Assembly (NCBI GenBank): GCA_964397565.1 | Contig: CAYNJC010000014.1 | Span: 38,180 to 102,179, forward strand | Reading direction: 5' to 3' | DNA: 64,000 nucleotides | DNA from: JAPLST01 sp964397565 | GTDB lineage: Bacteria > Auribacterota > UBA3054 > JAPLST01 | Shown: positions 44,669 through 54,099 of the stretch, in pieces | How positions within the stretch are numbered: position 1 is the stretch's first letter | Layout of the letters: each line of letters begins with the position of its first letter | Translations under genes and position numbers: made by a program | Notes under the pieces: generated by a model | The model's input: the letters and a program-made list of their open reading frames with translations, nothing else | Told to the model about the DNA's origin: nothing | The model's database searches: none

Positions 44669-46846
44669 TTATCTGCCGCCGAACAACACGTCACGCAGCC
44701 AGGTCGAACAGCGCGAAAAAACGTCCTGCGCGGAAGCAGCGGCGTGGATTGACGCGGTCGTCACGACATTGGTATCCGGCGCGGGCGCCAACACCGGTGC
44801 CTCGTTGGTCGCCAACGTCAGCCAGTCCGCCATGATGTCAATGGCTTCCAGGACGACCACATCGTTGGTCGCGGTCGGGCGCGGCAGGGTTAGATCTTCG
44901 GCCAGAGTTTCAGGATCGGCGAGCGACTTGTTGGTCGAGACATTTTCGACCAAGGAGGCAATTGTCACGCGGGTTTTGGCGCGTTCGCGGGTGATGCGCG
45001 CAATGCTTTCCTGCGTTTTCTTGAAGCGCTCCTGGCTGGCAACGCGCAGTTGCGACATGTGCGCCAAGCGCGCGACATCGGCTTCGTGCAACGGCTCCCA
45101 GGCGCCGTGGCCGCCACCGCTGCGTTTGCTGCTCGACAGCGCGCCGCTGACTGATTGGGCCGGCAGGGCGCTGTCCTGATAACGTTCACCAATGTCGACC
45201 GCCGCCAACTCGGACGGCAAAACGATCTCCGGAATCACGCCGCTGTGCTGCGGCGAGCGGCCGCTCGCCAGAAAATATTCGCCGACGGTGATCTTCAACG
45301 CGCCCAGCTTGGCCGGCAAGGGGATCACTTGTTGGATCGTGCCTTTGCCAAAGGTGTGATCGCCGCCGACCAACAACGCGCGCCGGTAATCCTGCAGCGC
45401 GCCAGCGACAATTTCCGCGCCGCTGGCCGTCACCCGGCTGACCGTGACAATCAGCGGCCCGCCGTAGCAGATGGCCGGGTCGCTGTCGCGCAGCACCCGC
45501 CGGGGATTCTGAATGTCGCGCGAAATAACCACATTGGCCCGCTGCAGGAACAGGCCGGCCGCATCCACCGATTCATCCAGCGAGCCGCCGCCATTGCGCT
45601 GCAGGTCCATGATCACCCCGTCTACGTCACTGGTCGCGCACTGCTCCAGCAGGCGCCGCACATCCGCGACCGTCGAGCGCTCATACTTGCCGAATAGTTG
45701 CTTGGTGGTGCGGTCAAAATAAAACGACGGCACATCCAGCACGGCCACGCGCAACGCCCTAACCTGCCCGGCCTCATTCGTGCGCACGATGTTGACAAAC
45801 TCGACCCGCGGCGTCATTTCCTGCAAATCCACTTTGTCACGCGTCAGGGTCACCTCGAAGGGCCCGCCCGCCGCTTTGCGCAGCAGCTTTAAGCGCACGA
45901 TCGTGCCCTTCTTGCCGCGGATCTTCTTGACCACGTCGCGCAGATCAATGTCGTAAATATCGACAAAGGCACCCGTGCGGCCTTGCGCGACGGCAAAGAC
46001 TTTGTCGCCCGCGCGCACCAGCTTGCTGCGCTGCGCCGGCCCACCCGGCGACAACGACTTGATCTCCGTCACGCCATCCTCCTGGCTCAACACGGCGCCG
46101 ATGCCCTCGAGCGAGAGCGACATGCTGATCTCGAATTCATCGTTGTCATCCGGATTGAAGTACGAGGAATGCGGATCGAGCGCCAGGCAAAACGCATTGA
46201 CAAACAAGCTCAGCCGCTCGGCGTGCGAAAACTCCGTGAAGATCTTTAATAGCCGCGCCTGCCGGCGCTGCAGCTTCACGACCGCGCCGGTGAACGATTC
46301 GCCGCCGGCCATCAAAATCGCCAGCGTCAGTTGCACGTTGTCCTCCATCGCGGCGGTACGTGCGGCGGGCGTCGCCGGATAGTCGCGCTTCTTGGCGTCG
46401 GCAATGATCTCGCGCTCGCGCTCGAGCCGGGTCCACGGGCTGGACAAATACGCCAGCGCATTCGAGTTTTGCTCGGTCGTGCGCATCAGGAACAAGGCAT
46501 ACACGCCGGTCACAAACGACCAGGTGCCGCGCGCATATGCCGAGGGCAGCGCGGCCCGCAGGGCATAGATGTCCTCGACATCTTGTTTGGTAAACACGCT
46601 CTTGCCCGGATCGAGCAATTGCACGAGATTCGAGAAGGTGCCCGCGGCAATCTCCGGGGTCAACTCTTTCTTGCTGACGTGCAGCTTGAGGGTGCCGGCC
46701 AACAATTGTGACAAGTGCGCTTCGTGCAGCGTTTCGGGCGGCACGGCGTCAGCCGCGTGCGCCGTGATGGCCGCGGCGGCAACAAAAACACTTAACAGGA
46801 GCGGGCACGCCATCCGGCGGCCGCGCGGGCGAGTGGGATGTATCAT
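44669..46846 (-). CDS. prc: C-terminal processing protease (Prc/Tsp, S41)
   Basis: 725 residues. I start at ATG 46846, 4 bases after the dnaG stop; a longer frame starts at 46867. Signal peptide about 12-34 (RRMACPLLLSVFVAAAAITAHA region). DUF3340-like N-terminal part, PDZ domain (about 205-300, LEGIGAVLS and GPAQRSKLVRAGDKV), then the S41 protease domain with S475 (TASGAEI) and K501 (TFGKGTIQ), the Ser-Lys dyad. The long C-terminal tail agrees with the Prc type. It degrades or trims periplasmic proteins from the C-terminus. Part of the icd-dnaG-prc-pulA run. Confidence 0.92.
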   Translation of the reverse strand: MIHPTRPRGRRMACPLLLSVFVAAAAITAHAADAVPPETLHEAHLSQLLAGTLKLHVSKKELTPEIAAGTFSNLVQLLDPGKSVFTKQDVEDIYALRAALPSAYARGTWSFVTGVYALFLMRTTEQNSNALAYLSSPWTRLEREREIIADAKKRDYPATPAARTAAMEDNVQLTLAILMAGGESFTGAVVKLQRRQARLLKIFTEFSHAERLSLFVNAFCLALDPHSSYFNPDDNDEFEISMSLSLEGIGAVLSQEDGVTEIKSLSPGGPAQRSKLVRAGDKVFAVAQGRTGAFVDIYDIDLRDVVKKIRGKKGTIVRLKLLRKAAGGPFEVTLTRDKVDLQEMTPRVEFVNIVRTNEAGQVRALRVAVLDVPSFYFDRTTKQLFGKYERSTVADVRRLLEQCATSDVDGVIMDLQRNGGGSLDESVDAAGLFLQRANVVISRDIQNPRRVLRDSDPAICYGGPLIVTVSRVTASGAEIVAGALQDYRRALLVGGDHTFGKGTIQQVIPLPAKLGALKITVGEYFLASGRSPQHSGVIPEIVLPSELAAVDIGERYQDSALPAQSVSGALSSSKRSGGGHGAWEPLHEADVARLAHMSQLRVASQERFKKTQESIARITRERAKTRVTIASLVENVSTNKSLADPETLAEDLTLPRPTATNDVVVLEAIDIMADWLTLATNEAPVLAPAPDTNVVTTASIHAAASAQDVFSRCSTWLRDVLFGGR

Positions 46847-46850
46847 AGGA

Positions 46851-48659
46851 TCAGGCGGTGGATTCAAAAACCAAACGTTTAATAGTCGGTTGCTTCTGTG
46901 ATTGATACTCGCGGATTTGAGTCAGTAATTCCTGCACACGGTGCGGGTCACTGGTGCTCTGCAACTCTTTCTGCAAAACAGCAATCAGCGTATCATAGTC
47001 ATTATTATGCAGTATTTTGATGCAATCGTCAAGGGCATCGCGCCACAGGTCGCCGGCGTCGGGTACGCGACTGAGCGCTTCGGTGATCAGGACGGCCTGC
47101 TCATCGCTGCAGGACGAGAGGAACGATTCAACCCCGCGCCACTGTTCCTGCGCCTGCAGTTCGTAGGCCGCCGCGATCAGCGCGCGCGCCGCGGGATGCT
47201 GGATGAATTGCGCATCGAGCTGGGCGCGCGCGTGCACCAGCGCGTGCGGCTCGCGCAGCAGCAGCGCCAGCAACTGCAACTCGACCGGCGTGGGTATGGC
47301 GGCGCGGGCCGGCGCGGCCGCCGGGCGGGCCCGTTCGCGCGGCACCACGCCACGCCGGTACTCGCCAAACTCACGGCCAAGGCGCTCGCGCTGCACGCCC
47401 AAAAAGCGCGCCAGCTCGTCCAGGTAGCCGTCACGGATCATGTCACTGCCGAAGCGTGCCAGCAAGGGAAAGACCTCGTCACACAAGGCGCGCTGGCCGT
47501 GCGGCGTGCGCACGTCAATGCGCGCGGCCAGGCGCTCCAACAAAAATGGAAAGAACGGCTGGGCCGCATCCAACAGGTCGCGCAGGGCATCCGCGCCATG
47601 CGCGCGCAAAAACGAATCGGGGTCTTCACCGCCCTGCAACGACGCAATGAAGACATCCATGCCTTGCTCGACCAGCACGCTGATGCTGCGCTGGGTCGCC
47701 TCCTGACCGGCGGCGTCGCCATCATACGCGACCACCACTTTGCCGGCGAAGCGCTTCAGCAAGTGGGCCTGCTCGTCGGTCAAGGCGGTGCCGCAGGACG
47801 CGACGACATAGGTAAAACGATGCTGGGCCAGCATCAGCGCATCCATGTAGCCCTCGCACAAGACCGCCAGGCCTTTTTGTTGAATGGCGCGTTTGGTCAG
47901 GTGGATCGGATACAGGATTTTGCTCTTGGTATAAATCGGGGTCTCGGGCGAATTCAAATACTTGGGTTCGCCCGCGCCGACGCTGCGTCCGCCAAACGCA
48001 ATGACATTGCCCTGCAAATCCCAGATGGGAAACATGATCCGCGCGCGAAAACGGTCGTACAGCGACGTGCCGTCGTCATTGCGCACAACCAGGCCGGTCG
48101 CCAGCAGCTCATCATCGCGAAAGCCCTGGGCGCGCACGGCTTTGAGCAAGGCATCCCACGTGTCGGGCGCATAGCCCAGGCGAAAGGCGCGCAGCGCCGC
48201 TTCGTTCACCCCGCGTTGCTGCAGGTACTCGAGTGCCGCGCGGCCCTCGTCGCCGGTGTGCAACTGCGTCTCGAAAAATTGCTGGGCGGCCTGGCACACC
48301 GCGCACAAACGCTGCTTCGATTCGCGCCGCTGGGTGGCCATCTCGATCGCGTCCGCCGCGCCCTCGGTCTCAAGCGGAATGCCGGCCCGCTGCGCCAGCA
48401 CCTCCACCGCCTCGACAAACGACACGCCGTCAAATTCCATCACGAATTGAAAAACGTTGCCACCCTTGTGACAGCCAAAGCAATGAAAGAAGCCTTTGTC
48501 CGGCGTGACATGAAACGAGGGCGTCTTTTCATTGTGGAACGGGCAGAGCCCTTTCAGCGTCTTGCCCGACTTGCGCAACGGAACGCGCTCGCCGATGACC
48601 GCTTCGACCGGGTTCGCCAGCCGCACGCGCTCCAGGAATGCTTGCGAGAACTTGGCCAT
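46851..48659 (-). CDS. dnaG: DNA primase
   Basis: 602 residues from ATG 48659, which overlaps the icd stop (TAATG). Zinc-binding domain with C39, H42, C60, C63 (CPFHNEKTPSFH, FHCFGCHKGG), Toprim core with EGYMDAL (about 268-274), and DGDAAGQEA (about 316-325). The C-terminal helicase-binding part is present but divergent. It makes RNA primers for replication. Its place behind icd, with no rpoD or rpsU, departs from the usual macromolecular synthesis operon. Confidence 0.94.
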   Translation of the reverse strand: MAKFSQAFLERVRLANPVEAVIGERVPLRKSGKTLKGLCPFHNEKTPSFHVTPDKGFFHCFGCHKGGNVFQFVMEFDGVSFVEAVEVLAQRAGIPLETEGAADAIEMATQRRESKQRLCAVCQAAQQFFETQLHTGDEGRAALEYLQQRGVNEAALRAFRLGYAPDTWDALLKAVRAQGFRDDELLATGLVVRNDDGTSLYDRFRARIMFPIWDLQGNVIAFGGRSVGAGEPKYLNSPETPIYTKSKILYPIHLTKRAIQQKGLAVLCEGYMDALMLAQHRFTYVVASCGTALTDEQAHLLKRFAGKVVVAYDGDAAGQEATQRSISVLVEQGMDVFIASLQGGEDPDSFLRAHGADALRDLLDAAQPFFPFLLERLAARIDVRTPHGQRALCDEVFPLLARFGSDMIRDGYLDELARFLGVQRERLGREFGEYRRGVVPRERARPAAAPARAAIPTPVELQLLALLLREPHALVHARAQLDAQFIQHPAARALIAAAYELQAQEQWRGVESFLSSCSDEQAVLITEALSRVPDAGDLWRDALDDCIKILHNNDYDTLIAVLQKELQSTSDPHRVQELLTQIREYQSQKQPTIKRLVFESTA

Positions 48660-49927
48660 TACATATTCTGCACAATCAGCTGGCCAAACGCCGAACATTT
48701 CACTTCCGTCGCACCGTCCATCAAGCGCGCGAAATCATACGTCACGGTCTTGTGGGCAATCGTTTTCTCAAGGCCGCGCACGATCAGGTCGGCCGCCTCC
48801 TGCCAGCCCAGAAACTCAAGCATCATCACGCCCGACAAAATCACCGAGCCCGGATTGACCACGTCCTTGCCGGCGTATTTCGGGGCGGTCCCGTGGGTGG
48901 CCTCGAAAATCGCATGGCCGGTGACATAATTGATGTTGGCGCCCGGCGCGATGCCGATCCCGCCGACCTGCGCCGCCAGCGCGTCCGAAATGTAGTCGCC
49001 GTTCAGATTCATCGTCGCCAGCACATCAAACTCTTTGGCGCGCGTGATCGTCTGCTGGAAACAAATGTCGGCGATGACATCCTTGATCAGCAGCTTGCCG
49101 GCCGCCAGGGCCGCCTTCTGTTCCGCATTGGCGGCGTCTTCGCCCTTCTCTTTCTTAACGCGCTCCCATTGCGCCCACGTGTAGACCTTGTCACCAAATT
49201 CGCGTTCGGCCAGGGCGTAGCCCCAGGCGCAGAAGGCGCCCTCGGTGAACTTCATGATGTTGCCCTTGTGCATCAGCGTGATGCTGCGGCGCTTGTGCGT
49301 CAAGGCATACGTGATCGCCGCGCGCACCAGCCGCTCGGTGCCTTCTTTCGAGACCGGCTTGATGCTGATGCCGGCGCTGGCGGGGAAACGAATTTTCTTG
49401 TATTCCTTGGGAAAATGTTGCTGCACCAGCGCCAGAAACTGATCACGCTCGGGCGTGCCGTCGGCAAATTCGAGCCCGGTGTAAATGTCCTCGGTGTTCT
49501 CGCGGAAGATGACCATGTCGACATCCTGCGGCCGCTTGACTGGCGAGGGCACGCCCGTGAACCAGCGCACCGGCCGCAAGCACACATACAAATCCAGCAT
49601 TTTGCGCAAGGCCACATTCAAGCTGCGTATGCCGCCACCAATCGGCGTAGTCAGCGGGCCCTTGATTGCCACGCGCTGCTGCACGATCGTGTCAACCGTC
49701 GCCTGCGGCAGCCACTCGCCGGTCTTCTTGAATGCCTTCTCGCCCGCCAGCACTTCCAGCCACTCGATCCGGCGTTTGCCGCCATAGGCCTTCTGCACGG
49801 CGGCATCGAAGACCGGTTGTGCTGCGGCCCAAATATCCGGCCCGGTGCCGTCGCCTTCGATGAAAGGAATGGTCGGATTGTCCGGCACGCGCAGCCGGGC
49901 ATGGTCATCAATTGTGATCGTCGCCAT
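48659..49927 (-). CDS. icd: Isocitrate dehydrogenase [NADP]
   Basis: 422 residues. Decarboxylates isocitrate to 2-oxoglutarate in the TCA cycle. FIEGDGTGPDIW opens the fold; GPLTTPIGGGIRSLNVALRK holds the substrate-binding serine and arginines; the metal aspartates are in NLNGDYISDALAAQVGG; EATHGTAPKYAGKDVVNPGS is the cofactor loop, with K and Y typical of NADP forms. A TATAAT box lies on the minus strand at 49972-49977, about 45 bases before the start. The stop overlaps the dnaG start. Confidence 0.94.
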   Translation of the reverse strand: MATITIDDHARLRVPDNPTIPFIEGDGTGPDIWAAAQPVFDAAVQKAYGGKRRIEWLEVLAGEKAFKKTGEWLPQATVDTIVQQRVAIKGPLTTPIGGGIRSLNVALRKMLDLYVCLRPVRWFTGVPSPVKRPQDVDMVIFRENTEDIYTGLEFADGTPERDQFLALVQQHFPKEYKKIRFPASAGISIKPVSKEGTERLVRAAITYALTHKRRSITLMHKGNIMKFTEGAFCAWGYALAEREFGDKVYTWAQWERVKKEKGEDAANAEQKAALAAGKLLIKDVIADICFQQTITRAKEFDVLATMNLNGDYISDALAAQVGGIGIAPGANINYVTGHAIFEATHGTAPKYAGKDVVNPGSVILSGVMMLEFLGWQEAADLIVRGLEKTIAHKTVTYDFARLMDGATEVKCSAFGQLIVQNM

Positions 49928-50355
49928 GGTATACGCCAGGGTGAATGTGGTTAAAAGTGTACTGCAGCACTATTATAGCAAAATCACACGGCGGTTGTAG
50001 ACGCGCCAGTGCGGTGCCGGTGTTAGCGTGACTATCGTTGCGCCTTCGCCAATGCCAAACTTCCGGCTGGCCCGCATTGCAGCGCTGTGCAGACCGTGTG
50101 AGCAATAATCATCAATGCTGCGGCACCCAACGCCTCGACTGTGGAGCTTTGACGTGTGACTATACTCTGGACGCAAGCATACACCGCTTGATGGTTGTCG
50201 ACCAGGCCACGGCGGAAGCAAGACGTTCAATAGCCAAATTCAACGGCAAATCTGTTGTGAATTGAATGTCCTTTGCACCGAACAGCACAGCAGCCAGTTT
50301 GGTCATCATCGTAACACCCAAACATTCGGTTATTGTTTGTTGTGGATCAAACAAT

Positions 50356-50447
50356 TACTAATGCACGCGCATTCTACTTTGCAGCATCCTTGTAGCCGCC
50401 CGCGGTGAGGGCGGCCTCTGTAGCCGCGGTCATCGCCCGCGGCTACA
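50356..50447 (+). repeat. Dispersed repeat, copy 2, with long hairpin
   Basis: Bases 50356-50434 are the 79-base repeat unit. A perfect 11-bp stem with a 7-base loop spans 50419-50447 (arms TGTAGCCGCGG and CCGCGGCTACA). See 40866-40944 and 63949-64000 for the other copies. Confidence 0.85.
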
Positions 50448-50549
50448 ACAGATATCATCGGCAGCGTCCGCGCGGCGTGGCGCGCTCACCGTGGTGGAGT
50501 CGCCGCAGGGGACAACGGTGCCGGTTTATGTAGAGAAATTGTGGCAAAT

Positions 50550-50578
50550 TTGCATTTTCCGGGCTGATTTGCTATACT
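50550..50578 (+). promoter_or_regulatory. Promoter of the TPR-LysM lipoprotein
   Basis: TTGCAT and TATACT with a 17-base spacer. The transcript would begin about 70 bases before ATG 50654. Confidence 0.65.
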
Positions 50579-50653
50579 CTTATGCGGTTTGTTGGAAATT
50601 CATGAACATATGCGACCTGTGCGCAGGGGCGTGCGGTGTTGCGCTATTCTATC

Positions 50654-52096
50654 ATGGCGATGAAGACAATTGTTTTGTATGCATTGCTGGGGCTGACGCT
50701 TGTCCTGGGCGCGTGCGAGCGCCGCACGCTGCAGGTGCGGCATGTCCTGGAGCGTGCCGCCGCGCTGAGTGAGGCGGAGCAGTATCAAGATGCGGCGCGC
50801 TTGTACCAGAAAGCGCTGACGCTCGATCCGCAGTGCGAAGAAGCCGCGCTGCAAGTTGCCTTCATTTATGACGACTGTTTGAAGGACAAGAGCAATGCGG
50901 TGGTGGCCTACGAGCATTACCTGACGATTGCAAAGAATGATGCGGCCCGCGCCAAAGCCCAGCAATGGTTGATGAGTGCGCGCCAGGCCGCGTCCATGCC
51001 GGCGGCAGCCGCCGAAACCGTTGCCGCGCCGACCACTGCCGACCGGCGCAACCTGGCCGAACAGCTGGCGCTGAAAGACCAGCAATTCGAGGAAATGCGC
51101 CGCCAGTTGATCGAACGACATGAGACGCGCGTCAACGCGCTCAACGACGAACTGACCGCCGCGCAGACCCGCCTGCAGCAGATGGAACAAGTGCTGGCGG
51201 TCGACGCGACGGTGACCAACGCGACCTATATCCCGGCCTTGTTGGCGCGCCTGGCCAGCAATGAGTTTGTCATCGCGAGCCTGCAAGAGAGGCTTGCACT
51301 GCAAGAGCTGCCCACGCCGCCACCACAGACGGACGGACCAGCAAAGGTGGCGGAGCTGCAGCGGCAACTTGAATATGCCCAGGCGCGGGCGCGCCTGAGC
51401 GACAGCTATATTGCCAGCAATGTCGCGCTGAGCCTCGAATGTGCCACGTTGACGCGCACGCTGGCGGCGCTTGAGGAACAGCGCGCAAACCATGGCGGAT
51501 CTGTGCTGCAGGCCGACACCAACGACCTGATGGCGCTGCAACGCACGCTGGCGGCCTACACCAAGCCGAATGCGGACGACGGCGAGGTGCTGCCGACCGG
51601 GCTGCACGAATTGCAGCAACAGTATCAGAGTTTGCGGCAGAAATATTTGGACGAAGTGGAGTACCGGCGCAAACTCGGCAATATGGTGGTGCGCCTGCAA
51701 AACGAAGGCGGCCCACCGCTGCGATCGCAGACAGCGACACCCATGCCCGGTGCCGCGCGCGTGACGACGGCGCGCGTGGGTGGGGCGGATCAGACATTCC
51801 CGCACACGCAGCCGGCCACCGCGCGCGTGCGTGTGCCGAGCGCAGCGCCGGCGCCACGCAGCGTTGTCGCCCGTCCGGTGCCGGCGACACTGGAACCGGT
51901 CACGCTCTCAATGACCGACGCACGGTCGAGTACGGCACGCCGCACCTATGCGGTGCAGGCCGGCGATTCATTGATGAAAATTGCGCGCGACATGTATGGC
52001 GATGCGAGTCTGTGGACCAAGCTGTTCTATGAGAATCGCGACACGCTCGATCGCCCGAACCAACTGCGGGTCGGGCAAGTACTGCGCGTGCCGTAA
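50654..52096 (+). CDS. TPR and LysM lipoprotein
   Basis: 480 residues from ATG 50654; ATG 50660 is an alternative. Lipoprotein signal with lipobox LVLGAC (Cys at about residue 21). TPR-like helices at 28-110 (YQDAARLYQKALTLDPQCEEAA), a long coiled coil (about 125-340), a proline/arginine-rich linker, and a C-terminal LysM domain (about 428-480, YAVQAGDSLMKIARDMYGD). Probably anchored in the outer membrane and bound to peptidoglycan. The protein is convergent with the helicase gene, 29 bases away. Confidence 0.82.
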   Translation: MAMKTIVLYALLGLTLVLGACERRTLQVRHVLERAAALSEAEQYQDAARLYQKALTLDPQCEEAALQVAFIYDDCLKDKSNAVVAYEHYLTIAKNDAARAKAQQWLMSARQAASMPAAAAETVAAPTTADRRNLAEQLALKDQQFEEMRRQLIERHETRVNALNDELTAAQTRLQQMEQVLAVDATVTNATYIPALLARLASNEFVIASLQERLALQELPTPPPQTDGPAKVAELQRQLEYAQARARLSDSYIASNVALSLECATLTRTLAALEEQRANHGGSVLQADTNDLMALQRTLAAYTKPNADDGEVLPTGLHELQQQYQSLRQKYLDEVEYRRKLGNMVVRLQNEGGPPLRSQTATPMPGAARVTTARVGGADQTFPHTQPATARVRVPSAAPAPRSVVARPVPATLEPVTLSMTDARSSTARRTYAVQAGDSLMKIARDMYGDASLWTKLFYENRDTLDRPNQLRVGQVLRVP

Positions 52097-52125
52097 GGCA
52101 AAGCAGATCGGACGGATCGGACAGC

Positions 52126-54099
52126 TCAAGCGCGCAATTGGCGCTCGGCGTCGACCACGCCGCGGTCAAGCATGATGCGCGCGTCGCGCGCGGTGGCGCG
52201 CAGCTTGTCGGACGTAAAGGGCGCCTGCTGCAATTGGCGCAGCAGTTGAATCACCATCCGCAGGTAGCGCACCAATTCACCCTCATCAACGCCGCAGGCT
52301 TCGACGGCATCGGTAAAATCGCCGCCTTTGATCCATAATTCGATGGCGCTACCCAATTGTGGTTTGGGCGGTGGCGCGCCGGGCTCGATGTCATGCTTGT
52401 CCTCGATGGCATGGATGGTGTGAAACGAGCGGCTGAGCTCGCGCGCGACCCAGCCGAACTGGTGCGGTATACCGCGCGCAAATTGGGTCTTGGGGCGCGG
52501 CTCGAACACCAGGCAGGACAGCGCAAAGGCCAGTTCATGCTGCGAGAAACGATCGAGCAAGCCCTGCTCGAACAAGTGCGCCAAATACAATTCATAGCCA
52601 AACATCCAGCGCGCAAAATTGCCTTTGCTGGTCAGCGTTTCATGACGAATGCAGCCGGCATCCTTGAGGACATTGAGCCGGTCGAGGAAGCGTTGGCGCG
52701 CGCGTTTGCGTTGCTGCTTCGAGGCTTGAAAGCAATGCAGGGTGCGCGGGTATAATTCGAGCACGCGTTCGCCATAGCGCTCATACAAATTGAGGATGGT
52801 GGCGTACGAGGCGTTGAACTGGCTGATGACCGGCTCGGGCTGGCCGAAGAGCGAGTATTGCACGTCGTCCAGCTTGACCTGGGTGGGCACGAGCCGGACA
52901 TAGACAAAGCCCTCGGTGTCCATGCCGCGCCGGCCGGCGCGCCCGGCCATCTGGTAGAAATCGCGCGGGCGCAAGGGGCCGAAGCCGGTGGCGTAGTATT
53001 TGCGCAGCGAATCGAAGACGACCGTGCGGGCCGGCATGTTGATGCCCAGCGCGAACGTCTCGGTCGTAAAAATCAGCGGAATCAATTTGGCGTTGAACAA
53101 CTGTTCGACGATTTCCTTGAGGGTTGGCAACATGCCGGCGTGATGATAGGCGACACCGTGGCGGATAAAGGTGTGCAGCCGCTTGGCGGAGGGCTCATGC
53201 AGCACGCCATAGCGTTCGCACAGCAGGCGATAGCGGCGCTCGATCTCGATCTGCTGCTCGGGTGACAGGAAGGTGTAGCCGAGGACTTCATCGGCGAGCT
53301 CCTCGGTACGGCGCCGCCCAAACGCAAAATAAATGCAGGGCAGTTCATCCTGCGTGCGGATGGCCTTGACCAATTGACTGAGCCGGTTCGGAATGACGTG
53401 GCGTTCGAGCCCGCGCTGATACCGGCCGCCGCGAAAATGGCGATAGCCGTGTTCCTTGACATCCTTCCAGCGCGTGAAAATCTCACCCTGGCACTGATAC
53501 CGGAATTGGAGCGGCACGGGGCGCTTGGTCTCGATCACCACCGTGGTGGGCCGCTCCAGCACCTGTTCCATCCAGGCGGCCAGTTCGTCCACATTCGGCA
53601 CGGTGGCGCTCAAGCACAACATGCGGGTGCGCGCCGGGGTGAGCATTAAAGATTCTTCCCAGACGGTGCCACGCTCTTCGTCATCGAGATAATGGACTTC
53701 GTCGAAAATGACCCAGGCGGCATCCTCGATCTGGTCAGGTTGATCGAGCACGGTATTGCGATAAATCTCGGTGGTCATGATGCGCAAGGGCGCGCGCGCA
53801 TTAATCGCCACGTCGCCGGTGACAATCCCGACCAGGTCACCGTACTGGGCGGAAAAATCGCGATATTTCTGATTGCTGAGCGCTTTGATGGGCGCGGTAT
53901 AGATGACCGGGCGCTGCTGGGCCAGCGCATCGGCGATGACATAATCGGCGATGACGGTTTTGCCGGCGCCGGTCGGTGCGGCCACCAGCAGCGAGGTCGT
54001 GCCGGCGACGGCCGCGATGGCCTCGCGCTGATAGGCGTCATACGGGAAATCGTGCAGACGCACGAGCTGGGCGGCGGGCGTAGTGGCGACGGCGCTCAC
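52126..54099 (-). CDS. Ski2/Mtr4-like DExH RNA helicase
   Basis: 657 residues from GTG 54099, which overlaps the ATP-grasp stop (GTGA); no ATG lies near the N-terminus. Walker A APTGAGKT at 41-48, DEVHYLDDEERG motif II, SATVPN motif III, HHAGMLPTLKEIVEQLF, TTETFALGINMPA and QMAGRAGRRGMDTEG motif VI, all typical of Ski2/HelY-type helicases. The C-terminal half resembles the ratchet and helical domains; no arch domain is evident. It unwinds RNA or RNA-DNA. Its coupling to a membrane peptide-modification pair is unusual. Confidence 0.87.
   Translation of the reverse strand: MSAVATTPAAQLVRLHDFPYDAYQREAIAAVAGTTSLLVAAPTGAGKTVIADYVIADALAQQRPVIYTAPIKALSNQKYRDFSAQYGDLVGIVTGDVAINARAPLRIMTTEIYRNTVLDQPDQIEDAAWVIFDEVHYLDDEERGTVWEESLMLTPARTRMLCLSATVPNVDELAAWMEQVLERPTTVVIETKRPVPLQFRYQCQGEIFTRWKDVKEHGYRHFRGGRYQRGLERHVIPNRLSQLVKAIRTQDELPCIYFAFGRRRTEELADEVLGYTFLSPEQQIEIERRYRLLCERYGVLHEPSAKRLHTFIRHGVAYHHAGMLPTLKEIVEQLFNAKLIPLIFTTETFALGINMPARTVVFDSLRKYYATGFGPLRPRDFYQMAGRAGRRGMDTEGFVYVRLVPTQVKLDDVQYSLFGQPEPVISQFNASYATILNLYERYGERVLELYPRTLHCFQASKQQRKRARQRFLDRLNVLKDAGCIRHETLTSKGNFARWMFGYELYLAHLFEQGLLDRFSQHELAFALSCLVFEPRPKTQFARGIPHQFGWVARELSRSFHTIHAIEDKHDIEPGAPPPKPQLGSAIELWIKGGDFTDAVEACGVDEGELVRYLRMVIQLLRQLQQAPFTSDKLRATARDARIMLDRGVVDAERQLRA

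Larger units (their letters stand above)
49928..50653. other. Intergenic region with dispersed-repeat copy and possible gene fragment
   Basis: 726 bases between icd and the lipoprotein gene. It contains the icd -10 box, a possible decayed minus-strand frame (50160-50309, about 49 residues with FTTDLPLNLAIERLASAV), the repeat at 50356-50447 and the promoter at 50550-50578. I see no intact gene. Confidence 0.55.

Noticed and set aside
46941..48929. Long plus-strand frame (662 codons) opposite dnaG
   Set aside because: It mirrors dnaG, whose motifs are clear; low-complexity product rich in R, A, Q and H; GC-driven antisense frame.
48638..49954. Plus-strand frame opposite icd
   Set aside because: No domain, antisense to a well conserved enzyme, overlaps the frame above.
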